Below, piece after piece: positions 24,321-32,864 of a stretch of DNA of 64,000 bases (positions are counted from its first letter, which is position 1; every line of letters starts with the position of its first letter). Both the position numbers and the translations under genes were made by a program. The stretch covers positions 62,001 through 126,000 of the forward strand of contig NZ_JAMOHM010000006.1 of assembly GCF_024448335.1 (NCBI RefSeq), written 5' to 3'. The DNA comes from Stutzerimonas frequens (GTDB taxonomy: Bacteria > Pseudomonadota > Gammaproteobacteria > Pseudomonadales > Pseudomonadaceae). The notes under the pieces are model-generated. The model worked only from the letters and a program-made list of their open reading frames with translations. It did not search any database and was not told the DNA's origin.

Positions 24321-26218
24321 GCTTGCACCTGGATGTGATGGTTGATGGGAGCGCGCGAGGCCAGCTCGTAGCGCCAGAAACTTGCATCGGCGATGGCGTT
24401 GGCAGGGGCGGGACGCTGCTCGAAGCCCAACCGCGGATAGTGTTCGGCAACCATGCCGTTGCGTTCGGTGGGACGGTATTCGCCGACCAGTGCGCCCCAG
24501 CCTGCGGCCGCTGCCGCATCGGCCAGCACCTCCAGCACGACCATCTCGACTTCACGCCCCAGCACGCGGCAGCTCATCAGCCAGCTGTCGATCAGCAGTT
24601 CGTCAGCCTCGATGGCTGTATCCGGTCGCGCCAGCACCACGCTGATCAGGCCGTTATCGCCGAACTTGTCTTCCAGCCGCAGGGCCAACGCGATGGTTTG
24701 CGGATCGCTGGCCATGCGCTCGACTTCGGCTTCGGTATAGCGGCGGGTGGTGAGATTGAACTGGTTGGTCTTGTTGATCAGCTGGGTGGCGCGCGCCAGC
24801 TCGGCGGCGCCGATGCGGCCGACGCGCAGCACCATTTGCAGCCCGCGCAGGTAGCCTTCCATGTCCGTGGCCTGGTTCAGCGCGGCCTTGCGTTCGACAT
24901 TCAGCGCATAGCTGCGGCCGCGCTCGGCGTCATCGGAGGTAAAGGACACGGCCTCGAAGTAACCCGCGGCGGCGATGCGCGCGGCGTAATCGGCGACATC
25001 GTCGGGCAGTTCCGGTACGGCGACTTGCGGCAGCTCGCGGCGCACGATGTCGCGCTCGGCGGGGTTGTCGTCGACGAATACCAAGCTATCCAGGCCGATA
25101 TCGAGCATGCCCGCGATGCGCCGCAGGTTGCCGGCCTTGTCTTCCCAGTTGGCGACGAAAGCTGCGATATCGCTGCGCTCGAGCGCCATTTCCGGATGTG
25201 CGAATGCCGCCTCGGCAACGTGCAGGTCGTTTTTGCTGCACACCGCGAGAATCACCCCGCGGCGCGCCAATTGCGCAGCATAACGCTGAAAGGCGAGAAA
25301 CGCCTCGCCGCTGGGGCTGCCCTGGCCGAGCTGGATACCGTCGATGCCGTCATCACCGATCACACCGCCCCAGAGAGTGTTGTCCAGATCGAGTACCAGG
25401 CATTTGCGCGACAGCCCTGCAGTGGCCGCTGCGATCCGTGCCAGCTGCTCGCCATAAAGCGGTGCCAGGGTCGGGCTGACCAGCTGCTTGGCCTGATGCC
25501 AGCGCACCGGCTCGGCCAGGCCGTCGCCATAAGCGGCTGCGTGCCAGGCCAGATCGAGCAGCAGCACGCAATCCTCGCGGGCAGCGGCTCGGATGGCCGC
25601 ATTCAACCGTTCGATGACTGCCCGCGGCGAAGCCGGCACCAGTGCTTCGTAAGAGCCGAACAGTGGCGGGACGACTGGCACCAGGGTTTGCTGCACAACC
25701 TGCGCGGCATATCGCTCGCGGGCCCGGCGCCAGAGCAGGCGCAGTTCTTCGACGCGCTCCGCCACGGCGGCATCCACCTCCGCCTGGCCCGCCTGCAAGG
25801 GCAGTTGCAGCGGCGCGTCATGGGCGTCCAGCGCCAGCACCACCAGTTGCGGGGCGAAGGCGTTCAGCGCCGGGTCATCAGCCAGCAGTGCCTGTCGGTA
25901 CATACCGTAGGGCGCAACGTGCAGCGAAAGCGCCAGGCGCCGTTGCAGTCCGGCCACGCGGATGGCCGGCAGCAGGTGATCGACCGTATGCGAGGACAGC
26001 AATGCCACCCGCAGTGGCGTCAGTCGTGCCGCCGTGGCGTTCTGCTCGATACCGGCGGTGGCCAGCTTGTCCAGCCGTGCGGTCAGGGTGAAATCCCGTT
26101 GATGAGCGGCCAGCTTGGCGGCTTCATGCAGCCGCTGCAGCGGATCTTCGATGCGTTTGGCTTGGCCGATGGCACCGGATAGATCCGCGTGTGTCGGCAG
26201 CCAGGAGAGCTGTTGCAT
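24317..26218 (-). CDS. FkbH-like HAD-IIIC enzyme, predicted acyl-carrier loading
   Basis: The 633-residue protein has an N-terminal SGNH-like region (about 60-260), a HAD-IIIC domain and a GNAT-like C-terminal part. HAD motifs are CLVLDLDNTLWGGVIGDDG (D277 and D279), CSKN (S328), NWEDKAGN (K361) and FVDDNPAERD (D383, D384). The C-terminal part includes KTNQFNLTTRRYTEAEVERM. Characterised FkbH-type enzymes take 1,3-bisphosphoglycerate, remove phosphate and load glyceryl onto a carrier protein. Its position between an MBOAT gene and an acyl carrier gene supports such a loading role here. The exact substrate is inferred, not shown. Confidence 0.85.
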   Translation of the reverse strand: MQQLSWLPTHADLSGAIGQAKRIEDPLQRLHEAAKLAAHQRDFTLTARLDKLATAGIEQNATAARLTPLRVALLSSHTVDHLLPAIRVAGLQRRLALSLHVAPYGMYRQALLADDPALNAFAPQLVVLALDAHDAPLQLPLQAGQAEVDAAVAERVEELRLLWRRARERYAAQVVQQTLVPVVPPLFGSYEALVPASPRAVIERLNAAIRAAAREDCVLLLDLAWHAAAYGDGLAEPVRWHQAKQLVSPTLAPLYGEQLARIAAATAGLSRKCLVLDLDNTLWGGVIGDDGIDGIQLGQGSPSGEAFLAFQRYAAQLARRGVILAVCSKNDLHVAEAAFAHPEMALERSDIAAFVANWEDKAGNLRRIAGMLDIGLDSLVFVDDNPAERDIVRRELPQVAVPELPDDVADYAARIAAAGYFEAVSFTSDDAERGRSYALNVERKAALNQATDMEGYLRGLQMVLRVGRIGAAELARATQLINKTNQFNLTTRRYTEAEVERMASDPQTIALALRLEDKFGDNGLISVVLARPDTAIEADELLIDSWLMSCRVLGREVEMVVLEVLADAAAAAGWGALVGEYRPTERNGMVAEHYPRLGFEQRPAPANAIADASFWRYELASRAPINHHIQVQA

Positions 26219-26239
26219 ACCTGAGACTCCTTGTCGTGG

Positions 26240-27778
26240 TCAGAACTGGAAGTAGAGGAACTCCGTCGGTGCCATGGAAAAGGCGATCGCCAGGGCGAAG
26301 AAACCGAGCACGCCAATCGCCATGCCGTGGATCGCCGTCGGCCGCCACGCGCTGACCGGCAGCAGCCGTTCGGTCCAGTGCGGCTGGGGCTGGAAGTTGA
26401 GCGCGGTACGGAAGTGGCCCATCCACTGCTGCACGTTGGGTATGCCCCAGACGAACACAAGCAACGCGGCGATATAGACGAAGTCGGAGCGATCCATCGC
26501 CGTGCTGATTGGGCTCAGGCCGAGCATGCCGGCGAGGATCGCCATGGCCGCCGGTACGTCGCTGGCGCGGAAGAACACCATTGCCACCACCACGCAGCCA
26601 AAGGTCAGCGCGACGGCCGCGGCCTTGTGCCACCAGATGTCGCTGTCCAGCTTCCAGCCCTGACGCGCCTTCCAGGCACGCCAGCCGTGGGCGACCACCA
26701 GATAGAAGCCGTGCAGCAGGCCGAAGGCGACGAAGTGCCAGCCAGCGCCGTGCCAGATGCCGGAAATGAACATGGTGAAGACAGTGGGGTAGGCGACCAG
26801 CGCAAAGAAGGTGCCGGCGGTCATCTTGCCCCGCCGTGGCTGCGGCTTGCCGGCCGCCATGCGCGCGCGGGTCACGCGCAGCACGATGGGGTTGTAGATG
26901 TAGGCGGTGAGAAAACGCGTCAGCGTCATGTGCCAGCGCGACCAGTAGTCGATGACGTTGCGCGCCTTGAATGGGCTGTTGAAGTTGGCGGGCAGGCTGA
27001 TGCCGAACAGCAGCGCCAGGCCGATGGCCATGTCGCTGTAGCCGGAGAAGTCGAAATAGATCTGCAGCGTGTAGGTCAGCGCGCCGGTCCATGCATCGTA
27101 GAACGCCGGGATGGTGCCGTCGGCGGCCAGGCTGAAGACCGGCGTGGCTTTCAGCGCGAGGGTGTCGGCGATCACCACCTTCTTGAACAGGCCGAGCAGA
27201 AACACCGTGGCGCCCAGCGACAGGTTGTCGATGCGCGCGCGGAAGCTGTCGCGGTCGTTGAACTGCGCGAGCATCTCAGCGTGATGGGTAATCGGCCCGG
27301 CGATCAGCTGCGGAAAGAAGCTGATGAACAGGCAGTAGTTGGCGAAGTCGTGTTCTTCCACCACGCCGTCATGGGCATCGACCAGGTAGGCGATCTGCTG
27401 GAAGGTGAAGAAGGAGATCGCCAGCGGCAGGATGATGTCTTCCACCCGCCAACCGAGATCCAGCGCCGCATCCAGCGTGCCGAGCAGGAAGCCGGTGTAT
27501 TTGTAGTAGACCAGCAGCAATACGTTGGCCGCGACCGCCAGCCCGAGCACCAGACGTGAGGGGTGCCGGCGCAGGTAGCCACCGAGCAGATAGTTGACCA
27601 GCATGCTGCCGACCAGCAGCGGTACGTAGACCGGGTTCCACCAGCCGTAGAACACCAACGAGACGACGGTCAGCCAGATCACCGCGAGCCGCTGTCGGCC
27701 CGATCCGGTCAGCACGAAGAATCCAATCAGCACCACCGGAAGAAAGCCGGCGATGAATTCCACCGAATTGAAAAGCAT
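26240..27778 (-). CDS. MBOAT-family O-acyltransferase (AlgI/DltB-like)
   Basis: The 512-residue polytopic membrane protein carries the family core YWSRWHMTLTRFL (H283) and SGIWHGAGWHFVAFGLLHG (catalytic-type H343 in WHG). Its last residues are FLYFQF (507-512). This fits FxYxxF, a C-terminal motif that DltX and some MBOATs such as AlgI carry, whose Tyr (Y509 here) is proposed to relay the acyl group across the membrane. Such proteins accept acyl groups from an inside thioester donor and present them outside. It is the first gene of the cassette, with a 21-bp gap to the FkbH-like gene. No alginate or teichoic-acid genes are nearby, so the acceptor polymer is unknown. Confidence 0.88.
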   Translation of the reverse strand: MLFNSVEFIAGFLPVVLIGFFVLTGSGRQRLAVIWLTVVSLVFYGWWNPVYVPLLVGSMLVNYLLGGYLRRHPSRLVLGLAVAANVLLLVYYKYTGFLLGTLDAALDLGWRVEDIILPLAISFFTFQQIAYLVDAHDGVVEEHDFANYCLFISFFPQLIAGPITHHAEMLAQFNDRDSFRARIDNLSLGATVFLLGLFKKVVIADTLALKATPVFSLAADGTIPAFYDAWTGALTYTLQIYFDFSGYSDMAIGLALLFGISLPANFNSPFKARNVIDYWSRWHMTLTRFLTAYIYNPIVLRVTRARMAAGKPQPRRGKMTAGTFFALVAYPTVFTMFISGIWHGAGWHFVAFGLLHGFYLVVAHGWRAWKARQGWKLDSDIWWHKAAAVALTFGCVVVAMVFFRASDVPAAMAILAGMLGLSPISTAMDRSDFVYIAALLVFVWGIPNVQQWMGHFRTALNFQPQPHWTERLLPVSAWRPTAIHGMAIGVLGFFALAIAFSMAPTEFLYFQF

Positions 27779-28185
27779 CTTCCCTATTCCCTGCTCAGCG
27801 TTCGTGCATTGCTGCTCAGGCCGCCGGCGAGGCGGGGCGAGTCATCCATTCAGTCCTGGCGCCACGCGACCGACGATCCATCCTGGTCGGCGTTGCGACA
27901 TCCTCGGTCCATCAGTGGCTGCTCGCTCGGGTTTCGGCCACCTTGGCCGGCTTCCCCTGAGCTCCTATGGCTCGGACGTGAAGGTGTAAAAAAAAGTTTC
28001 AGCGTTTGTTGCACCGCCGAGCGCTTTATTGCCGCAGGTCAAAAGGCCCCCGGCAGGCGTGGCCTGCAGCCCATTTCCGTCGGTCGGGAAAGTTCCCGGC
28101 ATTCTTTAAAGGCTCTGAAGGTTCGAGCGCGGACGAGCTGCAGGCGCAGGCGTAGTTGACCGAGCGTGGACAGGTGCCGGCCGGC
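27779..28185. other. Intergenic region upstream of the Dlt-like cassette
   Basis: About 407 bp without a gene. It contains the stress-sigma promoter candidate listed separately, leaving a leader of roughly 190 nt before the MBOAT start, and the end of the neighbouring small gene. No other clear element seen. Confidence 0.55.
27972..28000 (-). promoter_or_regulatory. Candidate AlgU/RpoE-type promoter of the Dlt-like cassette
   Basis: On the minus strand GAAACTT is followed after 17 bases by TCCGA. The extracytoplasmic sigma consensus is GGAACTT, 16-17 bases, TCYRA; the -35 has one mismatch and the -10 fits fully. It points at the MBOAT gene, about 190 bases away. Confidence 0.45.
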
Positions 28186-28419
28186 TTAGCGGACGCTGCT
28201 CAACCCTGCGCTGCTGCGCGCGCGCTGGACGCTTCTCGACGCGGCGGCAGGTGGCTCGACCTTGCGCTGCAGGTGGCGCACGGTGCGCTTGAGGCGCTGC
28301 ACCTTGTCTTCCAGTTGGAAGACCTTGCGATTGTTGTAGAACATGCCCAGCACGAACCCCACCGAAGTGAAGACCAGGCCATAGATGAGAGCGGCTTCAT
28401 AGAGATAGCTGGAAAACAT
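28186..28419 (-). CDS. Small membrane protein with coiled-coil tail, 77 aa
   Basis: The protein has one N-terminal membrane helix (LYEAALIYGLVFTSVGFVLG), a short coiled coil with heptad-like Leu/Val spacing (VFQLEDKVQRLKRTVRHLQR) and a basic Ser/Ala/Arg-rich tail. AGAGGATGACAGG precedes the ATG. It is divergent from the BrkB-like gene. I do not recognise the family; the layout suggests a small inner-membrane scaffold protein. Confidence 0.6.
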   Translation of the reverse strand: MFSSYLYEAALIYGLVFTSVGFVLGMFYNNRKVFQLEDKVQRLKRTVRHLQRKVEPPAAASRSVQRARSSAGLSSVR

Positions 28420-28633
28420 CCTGTCATCCTCTGCGGGTTATGGCTCTCGCTCGTCGAGCGAATCAACCCGGAATGGGCTGATGCCAATCTGCCTTTATGT
28501 GACAGGACGCACATTGGAAATGTTCCGTTCGAGCCGGCCTGCGGCGTTGGCGGGCAGCTTGCACGCCGAACTCTCCAGCAGAGCGGTCGTCCCATTTTCT
28601 AGACCGCACATTTCACTGATTGGGGAAACATCG

Positions 28634-29509
28634 ATGGCCATGCTGGACACCCGCGGTATCGGGGCCGTGACCTTGCTCAAGCGTACGTTCAAGGAATTCG
28701 GCAACGACGACATGTCGACCTATGCCTCGGCGCTGGCATACCGCGGCCTGTTCTCGATGTTTCCGTTCCTGCTGTTTCTAATCGCCTTGCTCGGCTTTCT
28801 CGATCTGCAGTATTTCTTCGACTGGTTGCGCATGCAGGCCGCACTGGCCCTGCCGCCGATGGCGATGGAGCAGATCAATCCGGTCATTGACCAGTTGCAG
28901 GAACAGAAGGCGGGGCTGCTGTCGTTCGGTATCGTCGTGGCGCTATGGACGGCTTCGGTGGGTTTTCGCTCGTTGATGAATGCGATGAACCGCGCCTACG
29001 ACGTGGAGGAGGGGCGGCCGAGCTGGAAGCTGATCCTGCTTTCGTTGGCCTATACCGTGGGCATCGCCGTGCTGCTGCTGTTGTCGGCCGGGCTGATGAT
29101 CGTCGGGCCGCAGGTGATGGAGTGGCTGGCTTCGCAGGTCGGCCTGAAGGACATCGTCGTGCTGCTCTGGACCTGGCTGCGCTGGCCGGTGATCGTGCTG
29201 ATGCTGATGCTGGTGGTGGCGCTGCTGTACTACGTGGCGCCGGATGTGAAGCAGGAGTTTCGCTTCATCACGCCGGGCTCGGTGCTAGCCGTGCTGGTGT
29301 GGATTCTGGCCTCGATCGCGTTCGGCATCTATGTGCAGAACTTCGCCGACTACAACGCGACCTACGGCAGCATCGGCGCCATCATCGTCTTGCTGCTTTA
29401 TCTGTACATCTCCTCGGCGGTGCTGCTGTTCGGTGCCGAACTCAATGCGGTGATCGAACACGCTTCGGTCGAAGGCAAGGACCCGGGCGAGAAGGTGCCG
29501 GACGCCTGA
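28634..29509 (+). CDS. YihY/BrkB-family inner-membrane protein
   Basis: The 291-residue protein has about six membrane helices and the family hallmarks: MSTYASALAYRGLFSMFPFLLFL near the N-terminus, SFGIVVALWTASVGFRSLMNAMNRAYDV in the middle and YNATYGSIGAIIVLLLYLYISSAVLLFGAELNAV at the end. BrkB/YihY proteins are widespread. BrkB was first linked to serum resistance in Bordetella, and a transport role has been suggested but not settled. I chose the ATG behind GGGGAAA; the frame continues upstream through noncoding-looking sequence. The glycosyltransferase operon follows 88 bp later. Confidence 0.85.
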   Translation: MAMLDTRGIGAVTLLKRTFKEFGNDDMSTYASALAYRGLFSMFPFLLFLIALLGFLDLQYFFDWLRMQAALALPPMAMEQINPVIDQLQEQKAGLLSFGIVVALWTASVGFRSLMNAMNRAYDVEEGRPSWKLILLSLAYTVGIAVLLLLSAGLMIVGPQVMEWLASQVGLKDIVVLLWTWLRWPVIVLMLMLVVALLYYVAPDVKQEFRFITPGSVLAVLVWILASIAFGIYVQNFADYNATYGSIGAIIVLLLYLYISSAVLLFGAELNAVIEHASVEGKDPGEKVPDA

Positions 29510-29597
29510 GGCGCCGTCTGGCGCCCCGCTGCGAACAACCCTTCTACGTAACGGTCATCTATTTCATTACAGAATTATTCCGCAGGGATTGCGGAGC

Positions 29598-30779
29598 ATG
29601 CCGCTGACGCGCGACGTGCCCGGCGAGGCCGGAGTTCTGCTATGGGACCGACGGAGAAGTACCTTGCATATCGCGGATATGACCATGTTCTACGCGCCTG
29701 CCAGTGGTGGCGTGCGCACCTACCTCGAGGCGAAGCATCGCAGGCTGCAGCTTTACTCCGGCGTGCGGCACAGCATTCTGGTGCCGGGGGGCGACTACAG
29801 TCACAACGATGGCCTCTATGAGGTGCCGGCACCGATCCTGCCGTTCGGCAAGGGCTACCGCTTTCCGATCCGCCGCGCGCCCTGGCGCAATCTGCTGCGT
29901 TCGCTGCGTCCCGATCTGATCGAGGTCGGCGATCCCTACATGACCGCATGGGCGGCACTGGACGCCGGGCGCCGGCTGAATGTTCCGGTGATCGGTTTCT
30001 ATCATTCCGACCTGCCGCTGCTGGTCAGCAACCGCATCGGCAGCTGGCTGGGCACCAACCTCAATGGCTACATTTCAAAGCTGTACGGCAGCTTCGATCG
30101 GGTGTTGGCACCCAGCGAAGTGATGGCCGACAAGCTCTTGCACCTCGGCGTGAAGAACGTCTTCGTGCAGCCCCTGGGGGTTGATCTGGACACCTTCTGC
30201 CCCGAGCGCCGCGACCCCGATCTGCGCCGCGAGCTGGGCCTGGCCGACGACACCCGGCTGATGATCTTTGCCGGGCGCGGTTCGCGGGAGAAAAACCTGC
30301 ACGTCCTGCTGGAAACCGCGCGCCAGCTCGGCAAGCCGTACCACCTGTTGCTGGTGGGTTCGAGCATGCCGCAGCGGGTGCCGGACAACGTCACGGTCAT
30401 CGATCGCTTTTGCCCGGCCATCGAAGTGGCGCGTTATCTGGCCAGCAGCGATGTGCTGCTGCACGCCGGAAATCAGGAAACCTTCGGCCTGGTCGCGCTG
30501 GAGGCCATGGCGTCCGGCATTCCGGTGGTCGCGGCGCGGGCTGGGGCGCTGCCGGAGTTGGTTCCGTTCTACAGCGGGCGACTCTGCAAGCCGCTCGACC
30601 CCAGGGCGATGGCGCATACCGTGCGCGAACTGTTCGAGGACGAGCCGAGGTTGCTTGGCCATCAGGCGCGCCAGCATGTCGAGGCGCATCATGCCTGGGA
30701 TGCCGTGGTGGCGGGGTTACTCGCCCATTATCACGCGGTGCTCGGCACAGCGGACCTGCCGGTAGCCGTACATGGCTGA
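29598..30779 (+). CDS. GT4-type glycosyltransferase
   Basis: The product is 393 residues with a GT-B fold. The N-terminal domain opens with LHIADMTMFYAPASGGVRTYL, typical of glycogen-phosphorylase-like GT4 enzymes that sense an acceptor loop. The C-terminal domain has LMIFAGRGSREKNLHVLLE and an E-x7-E pair in ETFGLVALEAMASGIPVVAA. It should transfer a sugar from a nucleotide donor to a lipid or glycan acceptor in the cytoplasm. The start could also be an ATG 27 codons further in (29679, MTMFYAP). The chosen one has AGGGA and GGAG nearby. It overlaps the deacetylase gene by 8 bp and begins a three-gene operon. Confidence 0.82.
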   Translation: MPLTRDVPGEAGVLLWDRRRSTLHIADMTMFYAPASGGVRTYLEAKHRRLQLYSGVRHSILVPGGDYSHNDGLYEVPAPILPFGKGYRFPIRRAPWRNLLRSLRPDLIEVGDPYMTAWAALDAGRRLNVPVIGFYHSDLPLLVSNRIGSWLGTNLNGYISKLYGSFDRVLAPSEVMADKLLHLGVKNVFVQPLGVDLDTFCPERRDPDLRRELGLADDTRLMIFAGRGSREKNLHVLLETARQLGKPYHLLLVGSSMPQRVPDNVTVIDRFCPAIEVARYLASSDVLLHAGNQETFGLVALEAMASGIPVVAARAGALPELVPFYSGRLCKPLDPRAMAHTVRELFEDEPRLLGHQARQHVEAHHAWDAVVAGLLAHYHAVLGTADLPVAVHG

Positions 30780-31533
30780 GGCTGCTCTGACGCTGGTGCT
30801 GCACGACGTGGCCGCGGAAACCTGGCCGGACTACCGGCCCTTCGTCGAGGCGGTGGATACCATCGGCGGCGTGCCGATCACTTGGCTGGTGGTGCCGGAC
30901 TTCCATCGACGCAATCCGCTGGAGCGGCAGCCGGAGTTCCGCCGGCTGCTGGACCATCGTCTGCAGCGGGGCGACGAACTGGTTTTGCACGGCTGCTACC
31001 ACGCCGACCTGGAGCCGGCACCGCGCAATCCGCGGGACTGGTTCATGCGCCGCGTCTATACGCACGAGGGCGAGTTCTACAGCCTGGACACGGCGAGCGC
31101 GCGGCAACGCCTGGACCATGGCATGGAGCTGTTTCGCCGCCACGGCTGGCCATTGCATGGCTTCGTCGCGCCGGCGTGGCTGATGAGCCCCGGCACGCGG
31201 CGTGCGCTGGCGGACAGCGGGTTGGTTTATACCAGCGATCCCAGGCATCTGTTCCGGCTGCCGGAATTCGCGCCCATCGTCGCGCCGGGACTTGTCTGGA
31301 GTGCTCGCAGCGCCTGGCGGCGAGGACTTTCCCGGCTGGTCAGCGAGCATCAGCTGCGTCGTCATCGAGAGGCCCCGTTGCTGCGGCTCGGGTTGCATCC
31401 GGTGGACATGCGCCACGAATTTTCACGGCGTTATTGGAAGGACGTGCTGCTTCGGCTGCTCGATGACGGGCGTCGGCCGGTAACCAAGATAGACTGGCTG
31501 GAAGAGAACGGATCGTTGAGCGCGGTGGCATGA
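30772..31533 (+). CDS. DUF2334-type polysaccharide deacetylase
   Basis: The 253-residue protein fits the carbohydrate esterase 4-like group DUF2334. LVLHDVAAETWPDYRPFVEA provides the first acidic motif (Asp in HD). ELVLHGCYHAD supplies the His pair that would bind the metal (H-x3-H). GFVAPAWLMSPGTRRAL is the usual third motif. It should remove N-acetyl groups from a sugar of an envelope glycan or glycolipid. There is no signal peptide, so it probably acts in the cytoplasm on the product of the upstream glycosyltransferase before export. It overlaps its neighbours by 8 and 4 bp. Confidence 0.78.
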   Translation: MAEAALTLVLHDVAAETWPDYRPFVEAVDTIGGVPITWLVVPDFHRRNPLERQPEFRRLLDHRLQRGDELVLHGCYHADLEPAPRNPRDWFMRRVYTHEGEFYSLDTASARQRLDHGMELFRRHGWPLHGFVAPAWLMSPGTRRALADSGLVYTSDPRHLFRLPEFAPIVAPGLVWSARSAWRRGLSRLVSEHQLRRHREAPLLRLGLHPVDMRHEFSRRYWKDVLLRLLDDGRRPVTKIDWLEENGSLSAVA

Positions 31534-32522
31534 ATCGACGCTGGTGGTTGTTGGGCGGCGCCCTGGCTGCCGCTGCGCTCGTGCCGCTGCTGCTTGGTGG
31601 CAGGGGGCTGTTCGAGCGTCTTTGGCAGTTCCCTGGCGGCCTGCTGATGATCATGCTGGGCATGGTGCTTGTCGGCTGGAACCTCAACGCGCTGCGCCTG
31701 CGCCTGTTGCTCGGGCGCCGGCAGCTGGGCCAGCGCCGCGCTTTCGGTATCGTCGTCGCTACCGAGTTCGCGATCTGTGCGACGCCCGGCGGCGCCGGCG
31801 GCCCGCTGACGCTAATGGCGCTGCTGATGCGCCAGGGCGTGGCGCCGGCCAAGGGCACCGCGACTTATGCCGTCGAGCAGTTGAGTGATCTGCTGTTCTT
31901 TGCCTGCGCGCTGGTCGGTGTGCTGTTCTACGCGTTGACGCATGCACTCAACGCGTACATCGCCAGCCTGCTGGGCTTCAGCGCGGCGCTGCTGATCGGA
32001 GTGTTAGTGCTGCTGGCGCTGCTCGGCCGCTTCCACCGCCAGGTCTTCCTGCTCAACGGCTGGCTGGTCACGCGCCTCGGTATGAAGCAAACGCGCAAGC
32101 GGCGCTGGGCGCGCAAGGTGCTGGGCTTCCGCAACGCCCTGGTCGAGTGCTTCCGCCTGCCACGGCGAATCCTGCTCACGGTGTTCGCACTCACCACGCT
32201 GCACTGGTTGCTGCGCTTCAGCGTGCTCTACCTGACGCTGCAGGGGCTGGGCAGCGAACTCGCCTGGGCCTGGACCTTCCTCGTGCAGCTACTGGCACTC
32301 ACCGCCGGTCAGCTCAGCCTGTTGCCCGGTGGCGCCGGCAGCGCCGAACTGGCCTCGGCCGCGTTGCTGACGCCCATGGTAGGCAAGTCGACCACCGCGG
32401 CGGCCATCGTGATCTGGCGTTTCGTGACCTATTACTTTTACCTCATCGTCGGCGCGCCGGTGTTTTTGCATCTGGCGGGTCGGCCCTTGCTGCGCCGGTT
32501 GATGCCATCGCGCCAGGCCTGA
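31530..32522 (+). CDS. Flippase-like (UPF0104, MprF-flippase-domain) membrane protein
   Basis: The 330-residue protein has about eight membrane helices and the family motifs TEFAICATPGGAGGPLTLM and SLLPGGAGSAELASAALL. Both are characteristic of the lysylphosphatidylglycerol synthase transmembrane/flippase domain. It lacks the soluble aminoacyl transferase domain of full MprF. The likely job is to flip a lipid-linked product across the inner membrane. Coming directly after a glycosyltransferase and a deacetylase gene, with a 4-bp overlap, it is the natural exporter of the glycolipid those two would make. Confidence 0.8.
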   Translation: MNRRWWLLGGALAAAALVPLLLGGRGLFERLWQFPGGLLMIMLGMVLVGWNLNALRLRLLLGRRQLGQRRAFGIVVATEFAICATPGGAGGPLTLMALLMRQGVAPAKGTATYAVEQLSDLLFFACALVGVLFYALTHALNAYIASLLGFSAALLIGVLVLLALLGRFHRQVFLLNGWLVTRLGMKQTRKRRWARKVLGFRNALVECFRLPRRILLTVFALTTLHWLLRFSVLYLTLQGLGSELAWAWTFLVQLLALTAGQLSLLPGGAGSAELASAALLTPMVGKSTTAAAIVIWRFVTYYFYLIVGAPVFLHLAGRPLLRRLMPSRQA

Positions 32523-32609
32523 ACCGCTCCGCCCCGATGGCTGGGCGAAACTAACGCTTCGCGCGGACGGTCCACCTTATGTCACTAACGAATAAGTCAG
32601 GAGTTCGCC

Positions 32610-32801
32610 ATGAGTAGCGCAGAAGACAAGATCAAGGGCAATACCAACGAAGCCGTCGGCAAGATCAAGCAGGGCGTGGGCGAAGCGACCGATAATGAGC
32701 GCATGAAAGGCGAGGGCCAGCGCCAGGAGGTCAAGGGTGAAGGCCAGCAGCTCAAGGGGGAGGCGAAGGACACCTTGAAGAAGGGTGTCGACAAAGCCTG
32801 A
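32610..32801 (+). CDS. CsbD-family stress protein, 63 aa
   Basis: The product (MSSAEDKIKGNTNEAVGKIK, then QGVGEATDNERMKGEG and repeats of the KGEGQ type) is a typical CsbD protein: small, charged, without hydrophobic core and probably partly disordered. The family is induced in stationary or osmotic stress. A good ribosome-binding site (AGGAG) precedes the ATG. A weak stress-sigma-like pair (AAACTA, 17 bases, TCCAC) lies about 60 bases upstream. The gene ends in a strong bidirectional terminator. Confidence 0.88.
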   Translation: MSSAEDKIKGNTNEAVGKIKQGVGEATDNERMKGEGQRQEVKGEGQQLKGEAKDTLKKGVDKA

Positions 32802-32818
32802 CCGCACATTGCCGCAGA

Positions 32819-32849
32819 CAAAAATGCCCGCTTCATACGGGCATTTTTG
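32819..32849. terminator. Bidirectional terminator between csbD-like gene and fdxA
   Basis: AAAAATGCCCG-CTTCATA-CGGGCATTTTT gives a stem flanked by A-run and T-run, so it can stop transcription from both converging genes. Confidence 0.92.
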
Positions 32850-32864
32850 TGTAACGAGCGCTGA

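Noticed and set aside
24323..26182. Plus-strand open frame of 619 codons opposite the FkbH-like gene
   Set aside because: Antisense composition, no motif; the minus-strand gene has all HAD motifs.
26231..27559. Plus-strand open frame opposite the MBOAT gene
   Set aside because: Highly charged, low-complexity translation typical of antisense to a membrane protein gene.
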